From Megamerina dolium (lineage: Eukaryota > Arthropoda > Insecta > Diptera > Megamerinidae), in the NCBI GenBank assembly GCA_963854835.1, contig OY978526.1:27145073-27209072 (forward strand): a stretch of DNA of 64,000 nucleotides. The letters run 5' to 3'. Below the pieces are notes generated by a model. The model was given only the letters and a program-made list of their open reading frames with translations. It was not told the origin of the DNA and made no database searches. The position numbers and the translations under genes are program-made. Each line of letters starts with the position of its first letter. The stretch's first letter is position 1. Of the stretch, positions 1 to 10,440 are shown in pieces.

Positions 1-780
1 GATAACCTTTTGTCATTTTTGGAATAAAGCCATTATTCCATCTGTGTATAACTTCCGAGTTTTCTGAGCGAAAAACTGATCCAAGTGCGTTTTGCAGGCC
101 TCTACGGAATTTAAATTTGCACCATTAGGATAGTTCTGCAGAGGTCGAAACAAATCATAATTTGAAGGTGCAAGGTGGCTGCAAGGTGGGCTATATGGTG
201 GCTGGATCAAAACTTCCCAGCCAAGCTCTCTCAATTTATGCCGGGTCATCAAATATGCGAAAAACACAACAACTTTCCTGTTGATCAATTCTGGCCGTTT
301 TAATTGAATTACTTACTTTAACCTCATCAATTGTTCACAGTAAAGATCACAATCAATCGTTTGAAAAGGTTGTAGAAGCTCATAATAAACAATTCCCTTC
401 CAATCCCACCAGACACACATCATTACCTTTCATGGTGTCAATTCTGACTTTGCCACCGTTTGCGAAGCTTCGCTTCGCTTAGTCCATGATCTTTTTCGGA
501 AATTCGGACCATTACAATTTTTACTATTAATTCAAGTGGCACCCAAATACCGAACTTCTTTGTATTTCCAGTTTTCTTCAAATGGTTGATAACTGTTTGG
601 TGATGAATGCCTAGCTTACCAGCAACGTCCACGCTGCTTATGTGTAGGTTTTGCTCAATTTTTTCCATGACTTCATCGACTTTTTCAGTGGTTGGTCTGC
701 GACGCATTCTTGCCTTTTCTATACGACGATAACGTTCCGAATTTTCAATAATTTTTATAAGTAGATTACTTTTCACAAAA
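1..780 (-). mobile_element. Degraded mariner-type transposase, left edge cut by the window
   Basis: Two broken reading frames on the minus strand form one mariner-type transposase. The N-terminal part (776 to 438) has a helix-turn-helix region with the text ISSVDVAGKLGIHHQTVINH. The C-terminal part (288 to 13) has the PPYSP...LAPSNYDLF block that lies near the last catalytic Asp of mariner transposases. The middle is out of frame, so no functional protein is expected. I see no terminal inverted repeat at the right side, and the left end may lie outside the window. Confidence 0.8.
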
Positions 781-799
781 TAATGCGATTTTAATAATG

Positions 800-1410
800 T
801 CTTCTACCAAAATGAAGCCTAAAGTGTCACCTTTCATAATATAGCCAGATGCAATTAATATTACCAGATATGCTACATTTTACTGATGTCCAAGCGCCGA
901 AACATCACCCTCGAAAATATGTAGAGTAATGCATAAAAAAGTTGCATGTTTCAAGGCGACATATTACCTCTTTATTTTCTGCGGACATTTACGTTTTTTG
1001 TATACATGTTTTGTCAGAGAATACACCTAACCCTCTAATGACCTTCCAAATGCCAATTTATTCAGACTATCCAAAAAAGGGGTCAGAAAGACCCTTTCAT
1101 GAGAGAGTTAGTGGGTTAAAATGTTCTACAAAATTATTTATCGTGAAATTTTACTCTATGCGTCCAAACTACATATTTTGCTCGAATATGCATTTAAACC
1201 CTTTTTTCCCACTTATTCTAAAAGCAGTCAGGCAAAATATTGCAAATTTAATATGACCATGGACAAAAAATTTGGCCTGAGAATACCACAAGTTTTGGAG
1301 GTTTTACTATATTGGCCTAGGTCTTTCGTCCTGAGATGGAATTATTCCGCCCCATAAATACTGTGTGACTGTGTCTTTTACCCCAAAAAAATAAAATAAA
1401 ATAATAAAAT
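800..1410. other. AT-rich intergenic stretch, nothing recognised
   Basis: Two short overlapping open frames occur here (942-1256 and 1121-1357), but they show no domain, biased composition or promoter. I treat them as chance. The stretch ends in an A-rich run just before a mariner fragment. Confidence 0.4.
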
Positions 1411-1411
1411 G

Positions 1412-1790
1412 GCCTTACAGTCGGCTGGGGCTGGGAATTGTGTTCTATCAGGACAACGCCAGGCCACACACATCGATAGTGACTCGTAAGAAGGTCCGGG
1501 AGCTTGTTTGGGAGTTTCTTATGCATCCACCTTATAGTCCGGACCTGGCACTAAGTGATTACTACCTGTTCCTGTCTATGGCGAATGATTTTGCTGGTGA
1601 AAAATTCGCCTCAAGAGATGCTTGTGAAAATCGACTGTCCCAGTTTTTTGCCAATAGGGACGTGGATTACTATGAGATTGGCATTATGAAATTACCTTCA
1701 AAATGGCAACAAGTTATCGAACAAAACGGTGCATATTTGATCTAAAACGGATCTCTCTAACTATGCTAAATAAAACCTTCAATTTAATAC
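1412..1790 (+). mobile_element. 5'-truncated mariner transposase fragment
   Basis: About 100 codons of the C-terminal catalytic region are open from 1440 to 1745. They include the QDNARPHT motif with the second catalytic Asp, then PPYSPDLALSDYYLFLSM with the third acidic position, and the C-terminal WQQVIEQNGAYL. The fragment is closely related to the near-complete element at 47467-48569, which has the same block on the other strand. It begins abruptly after CTTACAGTCGGCTGGGGC, a sequence found at one end of the TATACCCTGC repeat, so the junction is a rearrangement rather than an intact end. Confidence 0.85.
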
Positions 1791-1795
1791 AAAAA

Positions 1796-2402
1796 TGGGC
1801 GTGACGCTAATTATATAACTATCTTTGCAATATTAATCCACGCCTTAAATTTGGTTGTCCTACTTAATTTTCCCAACTTTGTGTGACAGCCCCATTTACA
1901 AGTGGGCGTGTCATGCTGTTTTTATGCCAGATTATTTCCGGCTACCATATTAATCTAAGTGTCAAATATCATTCTCTTAGATATAAAATTGACGAAGTTG
2001 CAGCGGTTTAAATTCAAAAAGAAATTCAGGCACTATGTATGGAAGCTACTATAAAAAGTAGGCAAGGCTCGCCCAGTTCTGGCAAGATAATATAGCAGTA
2101 TAATATAACCCTGCCAAATATTGTTGTCCCAAATGGTATATTAAATGAGTTATAGCAAGTTAAAGAATTTGAAAATTTTGAGATTAGTCCTTTTGAATGG
2201 ACTGAATGAATTGACAGATCATGTCCCATATCAATCCTTTCCGTACCCTTGGATTGTAAGTTACTTGTGCCAAATTTCGTCAAAATAGCTCCATATTATC
2301 TCAAGCTACTGTGCGAATCGGGTGACAGCCAGACAGATGGACGGACCGACATTGTCAAATCGAAAATTTTAGCGACGCTGACCTCATGCAGGGTATAGTT
2401 AT
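1796..2402 (-). repeat. Fragment of the TATACCCTGC composite repeat
   Basis: This stretch carries the hallmark phrases of a repeat seen throughout the window: GGGCGTG followed by a CTGATTTT/CTGTTTTT-like run, TATTTCCGACTACCATATTAATCTAAGTGTCAA, a GACAGATGGACGGACCGACATTG block, and an end reading ATGCAGGGTATA. In the minus sense it starts at 2402 with the TATACCCTGCAT end. I find no coding capacity in it. Confidence 0.75.
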
Positions 2403-2639
2403 ACTTCAAGTACTCTCATTTATGGGAACTTAAGTATCAGCATATATGCTATTACGAAAACCCATCTATTGAATATCAAAAATTGAAAGTATTTAAATAG
2501 TAAATAGAAAAGAAAAGAATATTTGGTAACACAATGAACCAAGGTTAAAAGCAAAAATAATTTTAAAGGTATTTGCCACTATTTAATTTACGGACAATTG
2601 TACAAATAAAAATACACTTATAAATAATATTTAGATATA

Positions 2640-3295
2640 TAAGAACATAAAAATGATGGTTTTTCCAATTTCGTGCAAATATCTTTTGTACCAAATGCAA
2701 GTGAAAAAAATGAATACAACATTTGTTTACTTACAAATATCGTTGTTGTATACAACCAGCTCCAAAGTACGTACACTGGGTTTCGGCTCCAGTGTTGTTA
2801 TGATCAGTCAATTTGGGTAGGATTCAAAAAGTGATTTAAACTATGAATATTAGCAATTATAAATATAACTTTTCAGAGCTTCTATGAACTTTGTTTTATT
2901 TGTTTTATATTATTCAAATTATTGTGATATTTTGTACATTCTTATTTGCATATCAGGAAGCACTTCCATATTTTCTAGTATTCGTATCGCTTTATATTGC
3001 CCAATATCTTGAAACTAAAAATTCTATCCTTCCATTTTTTTTGATTCTTATCATATTTTATGCGTACGTATGTCGCGTTCAAAACCCAGGAAATGCCTAT
3101 ATGTATTTAGAATTACTTATTCCCTTAAAATAATAATATGCATTATTAAAAAATTAATTATTGTATTTTTTTCATATAGGTAAAATATCAATTAAATAAA
3201 TAAATAATATATAAATGTATAAATATAAATAAATAAAAATAAATATTTGGAAACAATAAACACTTTGATATCCGTATTTGTCATTCTTATTGATT
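2640..3295 (+). repeat. Upstream spacer of the MNFAKF peptide unit
   Basis: This stretch is paralogous to 8200-8740 in the same orientation and to parts of 10440-11340, 16800-18330, 24470-25257 and 28382-28640 in the opposite orientation. Shared phrases include ATGATGGTTTTTCCAATTTCGTGCAAATATCTTTTG and AATAATATGCATTATTAAAAAATT. It is the non-coding upstream part of a unit whose gene starts at 3396. The open frame at 2891-3133 is strongly hydrophobic but is not conserved as a frame between copies, so I do not call it a gene. Confidence 0.7.
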
Positions 3296-3395
3296 CTAAC
3301 TAATGGCAATAGTATAAATAGAGAGATTTAATGTGATATTACCATTAGTTAATGCTTTACTTTCAATACAAATAACGCGGGAGCAAAAATCTAAC
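3296..3395 (+). promoter_or_regulatory. Core promoter of peptide gene P1
   Basis: The TATA box TATAAATA is at 3313-3320. A CATTAGTT initiator-like element follows, with its A 34 bases after the first T of the TATA box. A conserved upstream box TTCTAACTAATGGCAATAG precedes the TATA box. The 5' leader ends TAACGCGG...TCTAAC directly before the ATG. The same arrangement recurs at the other family members. No kappaB-like GGGRA site is visible. Confidence 0.75.
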
Positions 3396-3581
3396 ATGAA
3401 CTTTGCAAAGTTTTTACTACTTTTGTTTGTCTTAGGAGTCGTTTTTCATGCGATTGAAGGATCAAATGGCATCGACGGATTGATTCGTAATATCAGCAAC
3501 GCAATGAATGCGAAAGATGAAAATGGTCAGGACCTACCATGGCATGAAAAATTCCTTAAAGCAGTTGCAAGTGTGGGCTAA
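3396..3581 (+). CDS. Small secreted peptide P1 of the MNFAKF family, unrecognised
   Basis: The product is 61 residues from the ATG at 3396. I chose this start over the upstream in-frame one because every paralogue starts at the same MNFAKF position, directly after a conserved leader. Residues 1 to about 22 form a signal peptide (MNFAKFLLLLFVLGVVF...IEG). The predicted mature part is about 39 residues, with a variable middle and the family C-terminus LPWHEKFLKAVASVG. Here His replaces the Tyr of the other copies. Charge is about -1, so this copy is not clearly cationic. The last residue is Gly, a possible amide donor. There is no intron and no cysteine. A polyadenylation signal AATAAA is at 3625-3630. 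Function is unknown. By size, signal peptide and neighbourhood it could be an antimicrobial or reproductive-tract peptide, which is inference. Confidence 0.85.
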   Translation: MNFAKFLLLLFVLGVVFHAIEGSNGIDGLIRNISNAMNAKDENGQDLPWHEKFLKAVASVG

Positions 3582-3838
3582 AGAACTATCACCAAATTTT
3601 TTGTACGATATTACTGAGAAGATAAATAAAAAATTTTTTTTTAATGAAATTATCGATTTGAATTTTTGTGATAATATTTTTTATCGTACTTACTGTGGGT
3701 GGTAAGGGATTAGCAGATTCGGAAAATAGATTGTTTTTTTCATTTCCAAGACAAAGAGATTGCTGCCGGGAACGTACTTTATGGACCTGGGATCGATGAT
3801 TCAGTGTAAGTTACAAAAAATTTTTTTTCTCACTTTTT
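3582..3838. other. 3' flank of P1
   Basis: This non-coding 3' flank contains the AATAAA at 3625-3630 and T-rich runs. No further gene is visible. Confidence 0.5.
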
Positions 3839-3839
3839 G

Positions 3840-4320
3840 AGAAAAAAAAAAAACTTCAAACGTGTTTTTCTGAAACCCAAGTTTTCGAAGTTCGTGAACA
3901 CGATCCTGCAAAATCTACTCGACCGATTCTTTTTACACTTGAAAAACATACTTTCTTGGTATAAAATACAATAAATCGAATTTGATTGCCAATAAGTGAA
4001 GCCAGTAAGCCACAATAATGTTCACTATTCGCCGTAACAGCTTCTTTTTTGGCATCATCAAAAAAGAATCGCCCAAGGATGCCGCCAACCCACAAGCCAC
4101 ACCAAACAGTAGCTTTTTGAGCATGAAGTGGTTGTTCGTGAGTAACATACGGGGATTTTTCTCCCCAAATACCGCAGCTTTCTTTATTCACATAGCCATT
4201 AAGATGAAAATGAGGTATATTGCCGGAGATGAGTTTTTTTTATGAAAAATTATTTCTTTGTTCTTTGTTCGACGACGTTCCATTGAAAATGTTTCTTCAA
4301 AACGGGTAGTAATTTTGTAA
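3840..4320 (-). mobile_element. Mariner-type transposase remnant
   Basis: Minus-strand frames between 4191 and 3856 carry KATVWCGLWVGGILGRFFFDD, the block around the first catalytic Asp neighbourhood of a mariner-like family, followed by AVTANSEHY. Related text (VTVWCGV...GPYFLEDD...VTVN; CTVWCGLW...FFKDDVGRPVTVNGEHY) occurs in the elements at 33472-34149 and 53033-54158. Only the central part remains and it is frameshifted. Confidence 0.7.
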
Positions 4321-4324
4321 GTTT

Positions 4325-5050
4325 ACGCTGTACGCTGAGTAGGACGATTATGACGACCATATCTATTAGATTCGATATTATTTTAGACACTAATTAATTC
4401 AAACGATATACAATAAATTAATTGTTTCACCCACTTTTATTTTTTTTTTAAATATAAACTATTTTATATACAATATTATACTGGATCGTATTACAATATA
4501 TGGAACATGTCTAAATCCCTTTAGACGAGCCATATGGTTAGTCCCTGAAAGAAGAAAATAAATGAAAGAAACAGAATATACAATGAATTAATAATACGTA
4601 CTTTTACATGAATTTCAATTATACTTACGTTACCCTGATACAAGTTATACTTACCTTACCTTTCATACTTACCATATGGCAACCCAACTCTCCACATAAA
4701 TTCACCTTTTATGTTTTTGGGTATTTCGCGGCTCGTTCTACGATCAACGATGTGTTATTGTTATCATTATTCGGTCCTTAACAAATTTATCGAGATTGTG
4801 CCATTCCGCTCTCTTTTTTCTTAACATAAATTCGAACATTTTTATATACATTTTTTCAATTCGCTTATCACGATATATACTAAATTGTAATCATTTTAAG
4901 TATAGATTGGTGCATGTGAATATATTATCAAAATCTATGCAATAAAATAAACGGTGAAATTATTTAGAACAAAAATAAGTTCTTCAATTTCTTCGAATAT
5001 TTTCTGAGGGCAAAAAACAGGCCGGCACCCTGTAAAAACCGCTAAAACGA
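4325..5050. other. AT-rich stretch, no gene recognised
   Basis: There is no convincing open frame. The sequence includes direct repetition of ACTTACGTTACC/ACTTACCTTACC-like phrases at about 4620-4670. It could be a decayed transposon, but I cannot assign it. Confidence 0.3.
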
Positions 5051-5052
5051 TT

Positions 5053-7095
5053 TTTATACCCTGCATAATGCAATATGCATGGTATATTCATTTCGGTCAG
5101 ATGTTTGTGTCCACTTGAAGGAATCTCCGGAGATATAGACATAGATATATATTCGTAATCAGCGTCGATTAAATTTTCGATTTAACGATGTCCGTCCGTC
5201 CGTCCGCCCGTCTGTCTGTCACCTGGCTGGTTCGCACGATAACTTGAGTAAATATTGAGCTATTTCGACGCACAAGTAACCTATGATCCAAGGGTACGGA
5301 GGGGATTGATATTGGGCATGATCGGTCAATAGCCACGCCCACACCAAGCATTCAAAGCGACTAACCTCGAAAATCTTTAACTTGCTATAACTCACATAAT
5401 ATACCACTTGGGACAACAATATTTTGCACATAGAGTTATATGATACTACTTTATAACCTCGCCAAAAGTGGGTGAGCCACTCCTACTTTTTAGCGTAGCT
5501 CCCATACAAAGTGTCTGTACTTCTTTTAAATTGAAACTGCTGTAACTTCTACAATCTTCTGTCTAGAATAACCATAATTGAAACTTAGATTAACATGGCA
5601 GTAAGAAATAATATGGCAGAAAATCAGTGTGCCACGCCCACTGCTTTTTGGGTCTGCCATAAAAAGTTGCGGAAATTAAACAAAATGTTACCGGTTATAA
5701 CTTGCAAACTATTCAGCGTAGAATAACGAGATTTATGGTGTTGATTAGTATTGTACGAGCAACTAGGCTCACAGGAAATGGGCGCACCACGCCCACTGTT
5801 TATCGTAGCCCCCATACAAATTTTAAATTGAAACAGCTGTAACTTCCGCAATCTTCTGTCTAGAATAACCATAATTGACACATAAATTAACATCATAGTC
5901 GGTAATAATCTGGCATAAAATCAGTGTGCCACGCCCACTCCTTCATGGGTCTCCCATACAAAGTCGAGGGAATTAAACTAAAACTTTTAAGCTCCATAAC
6001 TTACAAACCATTTAGCGTAGGACAACGAGATTTAAGGTATGGATTAGTATTGTACGAGCAATTAGGCTCACAGGAAATAAGCGCGCCACGCCCACTGTTT
6101 TTTGTAGCCCCCATACAAAATGACTGAAATTCTTTTAAATTGAAACAGCCGTACCTTCGGCAATCTTCTGTCCAGAATAACCATAATTGACTCTTAGATT
6201 AACATGCTAGTCGGAAATAATATGACAGAAAATCGGTGTGCCACGACCACTCCTTCATGGGTCTCCCATACAAAGTCGAGGGAATTCAACTTAAACTTTT
6301 AAGTTCCATAACTTACAAACCATTTAGCGTAGGACAACGAGATTTAAGGTATGTATTAATATTGTACGGCAACTAGGCTCACAGGATATGGGCGTGCCAC
6401 GCCCACTGTTTATTGTAGCCCCCATACAAAATGACTGAAATTCTTTTAAATTGAAACAGCTGTAACTTCGGCAATCTTCTGTCTAGAATAACCACAATTG
6501 ACACTTATGGTCTAGACAGACGGCAGCCTAATTCCAGATTATCGAGTTAATTCGAATTAACTCGGGCATTAACTGCAGCTAATCCTCATAAACTCTATTA
6601 GTTAATTCTCAAAATAAAAGAGGATTATGGCAATTTGCGATGGCAACACTGCTGAAAATTGTCTATTGTGAATTTTTCTCCATCCATTTTACAAACCATT
6701 AGGTGTGTTCGCTAACAAAAAACTTTCAACAACTGTTAACAGTTTTCAACATGAAAAGTGTTGGCGAACAAATAAATCCAGCTGTCAATTACGAACGGTG
6801 AATGTCAATTTACAAGACTCTGATAGTTTTCAGTTCACGTACTTCTTGTAGATTTTCTCATATCGAGAGTGATAGATGACAGAAATTGATAGTGATAGTA
6901 ATGTAAGTGGACAGACCTAATAAAACAGCAATCAGCCGTTTAGTTAATCCGCAATACTGCCGTAATCCGGAATTAGGCTGCCGTCTGTCTAGGCTATTAG
7001 ATTAATATCGTAGTCGGATATAACCTCGCAAAAAATCAGTGTGCCACGCCCGCTCCTTCTTGGGTCTCCCATATAAAGTCCACATAAAGGCCACA
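5053..7095 (+). repeat. Long copy of the TATACCCTGC composite repeat with internal ~300-bp repeats
   Basis: It starts TTTTTATACCCTGCATAATG, then a block common to all copies (TTCATTTCGGTCAGATGTTTG, a GTCC microsatellite at 5188-5207, and CACCTGGCTGGTTCGCACGATAACTTGAGTAAATATTGAGC). Several degenerate tandem units of about 290-310 bp follow, each with a GCCACGCCCACT box, a CCCATACAAA box, an AACTTACAAACCATTTAGCGTAGGACAAC box and an AATCTTCTGTCTAGAATAACC box. A MITE is inserted at 6508-6996. There is no coding capacity. The apparent short open frames here are the repeat itself. Confidence 0.8.
6508..6996. mobile_element. MITE with TTA target duplication (PIF/Harbinger-like)
   Basis: A 489-bp insertion in the composite repeat has terminal inverted repeats of about 30 bp containing CTAGACAGACGGCAGCCTAA and then TTCC[AG]GATTA. 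The flanks are TTA on both sides (6505-6507 and 6997-6999). Uninterrupted copies of the host repeat read ACACTTAGATTAA at this place, which supports a 3-bp TTA duplication as made by PIF/Harbinger transposases. It has no open reading frame. An internal hairpin lies around GTGTTCGC...GGCGAAC. Confidence 0.8.
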
Positions 7096-7099
7096 TAGC

Positions 7100-7800
7100 C
7101 AGATGAGAATGATGTCCATTGTCATTGCATCCTCTTATGATTTCTAAATTGGTTACTGATGAATTAAGTGCTACAAGGGCTAGTAGACTATCTGACAGTA
7201 CATGTGCCTTCGATAGTTAATGTGGATGACTACTAAGTATCCTACATGCTTCCCTTATTCCAAGAACATCTGTTTGGAAGATGCTGGTGTAGTCTCCTAG
7301 ACGAAAAGACCTGGATACATTGAGATCTGAGGAGTATATTCCCGCTCCTATACCGCAATCCATCTTGGATCCATCGGTATATAGCTTAATGGTACCCTCA
7401 ATGGCCACACGGTTCAGGTGCCAGTTTTTCGATTTTCTCATGATTATACTCACTTTGAGTGTCTTTATTTGTTGAGTTGCGCTGTGTTCCCGTGCTAATT
7501 CATTTAGTTTTCTCTACAATTGAGTTCCCACGAGTATTTGGAAGAACAGGCCCATTACGTTATAGCCTCCATCAATGCAGCTAGATCATAGTAATTCATT
7601 GATATGAACAGGTATCAGTGAGACAATCGGTTACCTGTTACAGTAAGCTATCCAATAGGCATGTTTTCCATGATACGCTGTATTAGGGTTTACACATCTC
7701 TCGATTGCCAATCAAGGTCAGTCATGTTCTGTTATATAGCAGGATCATATTGAACACGATGTGACAAAATTGTCACACTCTAACGATCTTGATTATGTTA
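7100..7800 (-). mobile_element. LINE fragment with RNase H domain
   Basis: On the minus strand, 7453 to 7217 encodes an RNase H-like segment: KLYTDGSKMDCGIGAGIYS carries the first catalytic Asp, and LGI.EA is in the position of the second acidic residue. The same text, SRSFRLGDYTSIFQTDVLGI, occurs in the LINE at about 15480-15570 on the plus strand. The remnant is therefore the RNase H end of an I/LOA-type non-LTR retrotransposon. The rest is frameshifted. Confidence 0.75.
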
Positions 7801-7869
7801 GAGACCAATGTTGCGTGTAAATTAAACATTAATGTCGAAAACAAGTGCAATAATGTCGAAAAACTATTT

Positions 7870-8744
7870 GAATTCACAAGTACAAAATATTATTGCATAA
7901 ATTCAAGCAACGCATAATATTCAAAAATTTACCTTTACTAAATGTGCTAAAGCAGCTAATAATGAATTATGTACCCATTTACGAAAACCAACATATTGAC
8001 TGTCAATATTTGAAAGTATCTGAATGTTAAGTAGAAAAGGAGGGAATTTCTTTTAACACAATGAACGAAGGTTAAACGCTAAAATAATATAATAGGTATT
8101 TGCCACAAATTTACAGACATTTGTGCAAATAAAAAATACGATACCTATGTATATAAATATTATAATATTGAAATATACAAGAATGTCGTTGAATGCACAT
8201 TTATTTTACGAATATAAAAATGATGGTTTTTCCAATTTCGTGCAAATATCTTTTGTATCAAATGCAAGTGCAAAAAATGAATACAATATTTGTTTACTTA
8301 CAAATATTGTTGTTAGAAAGATCCATCGGCTATGTATACAAACTGCTCCAATTTAATGAGACTAAGCATCGGCTCCAGTCAATTAATTATGAGCTTCTAT
8401 GTTTTATTGGAAGAAAATTTTATTCAAAATATTGCGATATTCTGTACATTCTTACTTGCATATCACGAAGTATTTTTATTTTTTTTAGCACCTGTATAGC
8501 TTTATATTTGCCAATATTTTGAAACCAAAAAAAATTTTTGTTCACATTTTATATGTTCAACACCCAGGAAATGCCTATATGCATTTAGAAATATTTATAC
8601 CATTAATATTAATAATATGCATTATTAAAAAATTCATTATTGTCTGTTTTTATTCATTTTTCAAATAGATAAAATATAAACATTGCATGCATATGTATAA
8701 ATAAAATATTTTGAAACAATAACCATTTCGGTTTTGGCTTTTTG
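7870..8744 (+). repeat. Upstream spacer of an MNFAKF unit
   Basis: This is the same spacer as 2640-3295 and in the same orientation: it shares CCAATTTCGTGCAAATATCTTTTGTATCAAATGCAAGTG and CACCCAGGAAATGCCTATATG. It leads into the orphan promoter at 8745-8857. The open frames here (8123-8356 and 8193-8522) are not conserved in the sister copy. Confidence 0.7.
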
Positions 8745-8857
8745 ATTGACTCTAACTAATGGCAATAGTATAAATAGAGAGGTTCAATTAGATATTATCA
8801 TTAGTTAATGTTTGAACTTTCAACATCTTTAACGCGAAAAAGAAAAAACTTAACATG
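8745..8857 (+). pseudogene. Orphan promoter of a lost MNFAKF gene, cut at its ATG
   Basis: All promoter parts are present: the box TCTAACTAATGGCAATAG, TATAAATA at 8769-8776, CATTAGTT with the family spacing, and a leader ending CTTTAACGCG...AACTTAAC before an ATG at 8855-8857. Immediately after this ATG the sequence becomes the LINE fragment that is also found at 22885, so the whole coding region is gone. A chimeric frame of 20 codons continues from the ATG into LINE antisense sequence and stops. The junction shares TGA with both partners. Confidence 0.8.
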
Positions 8858-9620
8858 ATCCTTCGCAATATCTCCAGGATGACGTCATTACTGCTGTTAA
8901 TGCTGGTTCCAAGATAGACAAAGTCCCTTACTACTTGTTGACACTAGATACTTCGTCTTGCCCTCGTTCACCGTAAGACCCATTCGACGCGACTCTCTTT
9001 CTAACTCTGAGAATGCTGCACTGACTGCTCGCGTGTTCATGCCGATTATGTCAATATCGTCGGACTACACCAACAGCATGACACTTTTGTTGAAGATAGT
9101 GCCATTATGTCGTAGATCAGCAGCTCGTATTATTTTCTCCATAATAAGATTGAAGAAGTCGCATGATAACGAATCACCTTGTCGAATGAGCTTTGCAGGA
9201 ATACCGGACTCAGACATGGTAGCGTAGAGGTAATCCCTTACCGGACTGTCGAACGCGGCTTTATAATCCACAAATAGGTGGTGTGTGTCGATCTGTTTTT
9301 CTTGGGTCTTCTCCAGGATTTGGCGTAGTGTGAAAATCTGGTCGATGGTGGATTTACCAGGTCTGAAGCCACACTGATACGGTCCAATCAGGTTGCTGAG
9401 CATAGGCTTCAACCTTTCACACAGTACGCTCAATAGAACCTTGTATGCGATACTCAGGAGACTTATTCCACGGTAGTTGGCGCAAATTGTGGGGTCTCCT
9501 TTTTTATGTACAGGACAGAGAACACTGAGTCTCCAATCATCAGGCATGCTTTCATCCGACCATATTCTGCCTATGAGCTGGTGCATGCAGGCAGGCCATT
9601 TGTACAGTCAGTGAGTACAA
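8856..9620 (-). mobile_element. LINE reverse transcriptase fragment (copy 1)
   Basis: The minus-strand frame 9586 to 9065 has reverse transcriptase motifs: KKGDPTICANYRGISLLSIAYK, QCGFRPGKSTIDQIFTLRQI, HHLFVDYKAAFDS (catalytic Asp), and QGDSLSCDFFNLIMEKI. Beyond a stop (8856-9065) the DDIDIIG catalytic pair and MGLTVNEGKTKY continue. The fragment is non-autonomous and internally deleted after IPAKLIR. It is nearly identical to 22885-23650, differing by only a few bases. Its right part abuts the 3' flank of peptide gene P2. Confidence 0.85.
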
Positions 9621-10085
9621 AGGGCAAATATCAGTGACCGAATTATTGTCAAACATTCGAAACATTCTCAAAATGAAAAACACAAAATACTTTAGGGCTG
9701 AAGATGCCCAATGTGATATTTTAGGAAAACAGTGCTCGAAATCTGGTACAAATAGATAAAGTACGAAAGACTCTCAAATTTTTGTGATAAATCATTTAGA
9801 CTGATAATGAAAAACAATTTTATTTAGCAATAATAAAGTAATTTAAAGTCGCAGTACTCCATTCTACTCGTAAGCTATTAAGCTTTCTATTTGCAATCAA
9901 AATATTTATGACAACAAAGGCACTAACCGAATATACATTCTTGTGACTATGACTATACGAAGATTTCGAACGAAGTAAGATAAAAAAGTATCACAGAAAC
10001 TAAATTTGCAAGCTTCATTAAAAAATATATTTTTTTATTTTATGTTTTTACTAATATCGTACAAAATGTGGTGTTGGTTCTTTAC
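9621..10085 (-). other. 3' flank of peptide gene P2
   Basis: This non-coding flank is shared with 23650-24114 (near-identical) and, more diverged, with 16250-16514. It contains TTTATTTAGCAATAATAAAGTAATT and an AAATAAAA polyadenylation-like signal on the minus strand near 10035. Nothing else is recognised. Confidence 0.5.
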
Positions 10086-10331
10086 CTAGCCAAAACTTGC
10101 AACGGCTCTAAGAAGTTTTTTATACCATGGTACTTCTTCAGGCTGTTCATTTTTCGCTTCTGCTGCTTCGACGGCTGCCCCAGCCTTTTCCGCTATACCA
10201 GGAGCGTGTTTTGCCACCTTTTTTGCCACCTTAGATGCAGATTTAAGGGCATTTGAAAGCTTCAATCCTTCGATCGTATTAACAACGACGCCTAAAACCA
10301 ACAAAAGTAGGAAAAACTTTGCAAAGTTCAT
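10086..10331 (-). CDS. Small secreted peptide P2 of the MNFAKF family, cationic
   Basis: The product is 81 residues. Residues 1-22 are a signal peptide ending NTIEG. The predicted mature peptide is about 59 residues with net charge near +5. It has an Ala/Lys-rich N-terminal helix (SNALKSASKVAKKVAKHAPG), an acidic linker (EAAEAKNEQPEE), and the conserved C-terminus VPWYKKLLRAVASFG. The terminal Gly could be converted to an amide. It has no Cys and no intron. The Lys/Ala helix resembles, in composition and spacing of VAKK-type patches, medfly ceratotoxins and other linear antimicrobial peptides, but I do not claim homology. The encoded protein is identical to that at 24115-24360. Promoter and leader match the other family members. 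Confidence 0.88.
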   Translation of the reverse strand: MNFAKFFLLLLVLGVVVNTIEGLKLSNALKSASKVAKKVAKHAPGIAEKAGAAVEAAEAKNEQPEEVPWYKKLLRAVASFG

Positions 10332-10440
10332 GTTAATTTGTTTTCCGCGTTATTAGTGTTGCAAGTTAAAGCATTAACTGATGGTAATATAAAATAAAAT
10401 CTCCCTATTTATACTATCGCCGTTAGTTAGAGTCAATAAT
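10332..10440 (-). promoter_or_regulatory. Core promoter of P2
   Basis: Read on the minus strand: TTGACTCTAACTAACGGCGATAG, then TATAAATA (plus coordinates 10406-10413), then CATCAGTT with the A 34 bases after the first T of the TATA box, and the leader CTTGCAACACTAATAACGCGG. A GATA tetramer directly precedes the TATA box. No kappaB-like site was found in the 200 bp above it. Confidence 0.75.

Noticed and set aside
2891..3133. Hydrophobic 80-codon frame upstream of P1.
   Set aside because: The sister spacer at 8400-8620 breaks the frame with indels, so there is no coding constraint.
5053..6510. Regular ~300-bp repeats considered as a satellite or tandem gene array.
   Set aside because: Units have no conserved open frame and are bounded by the ends of a dispersed element, so they are internal repeats of a mobile element.
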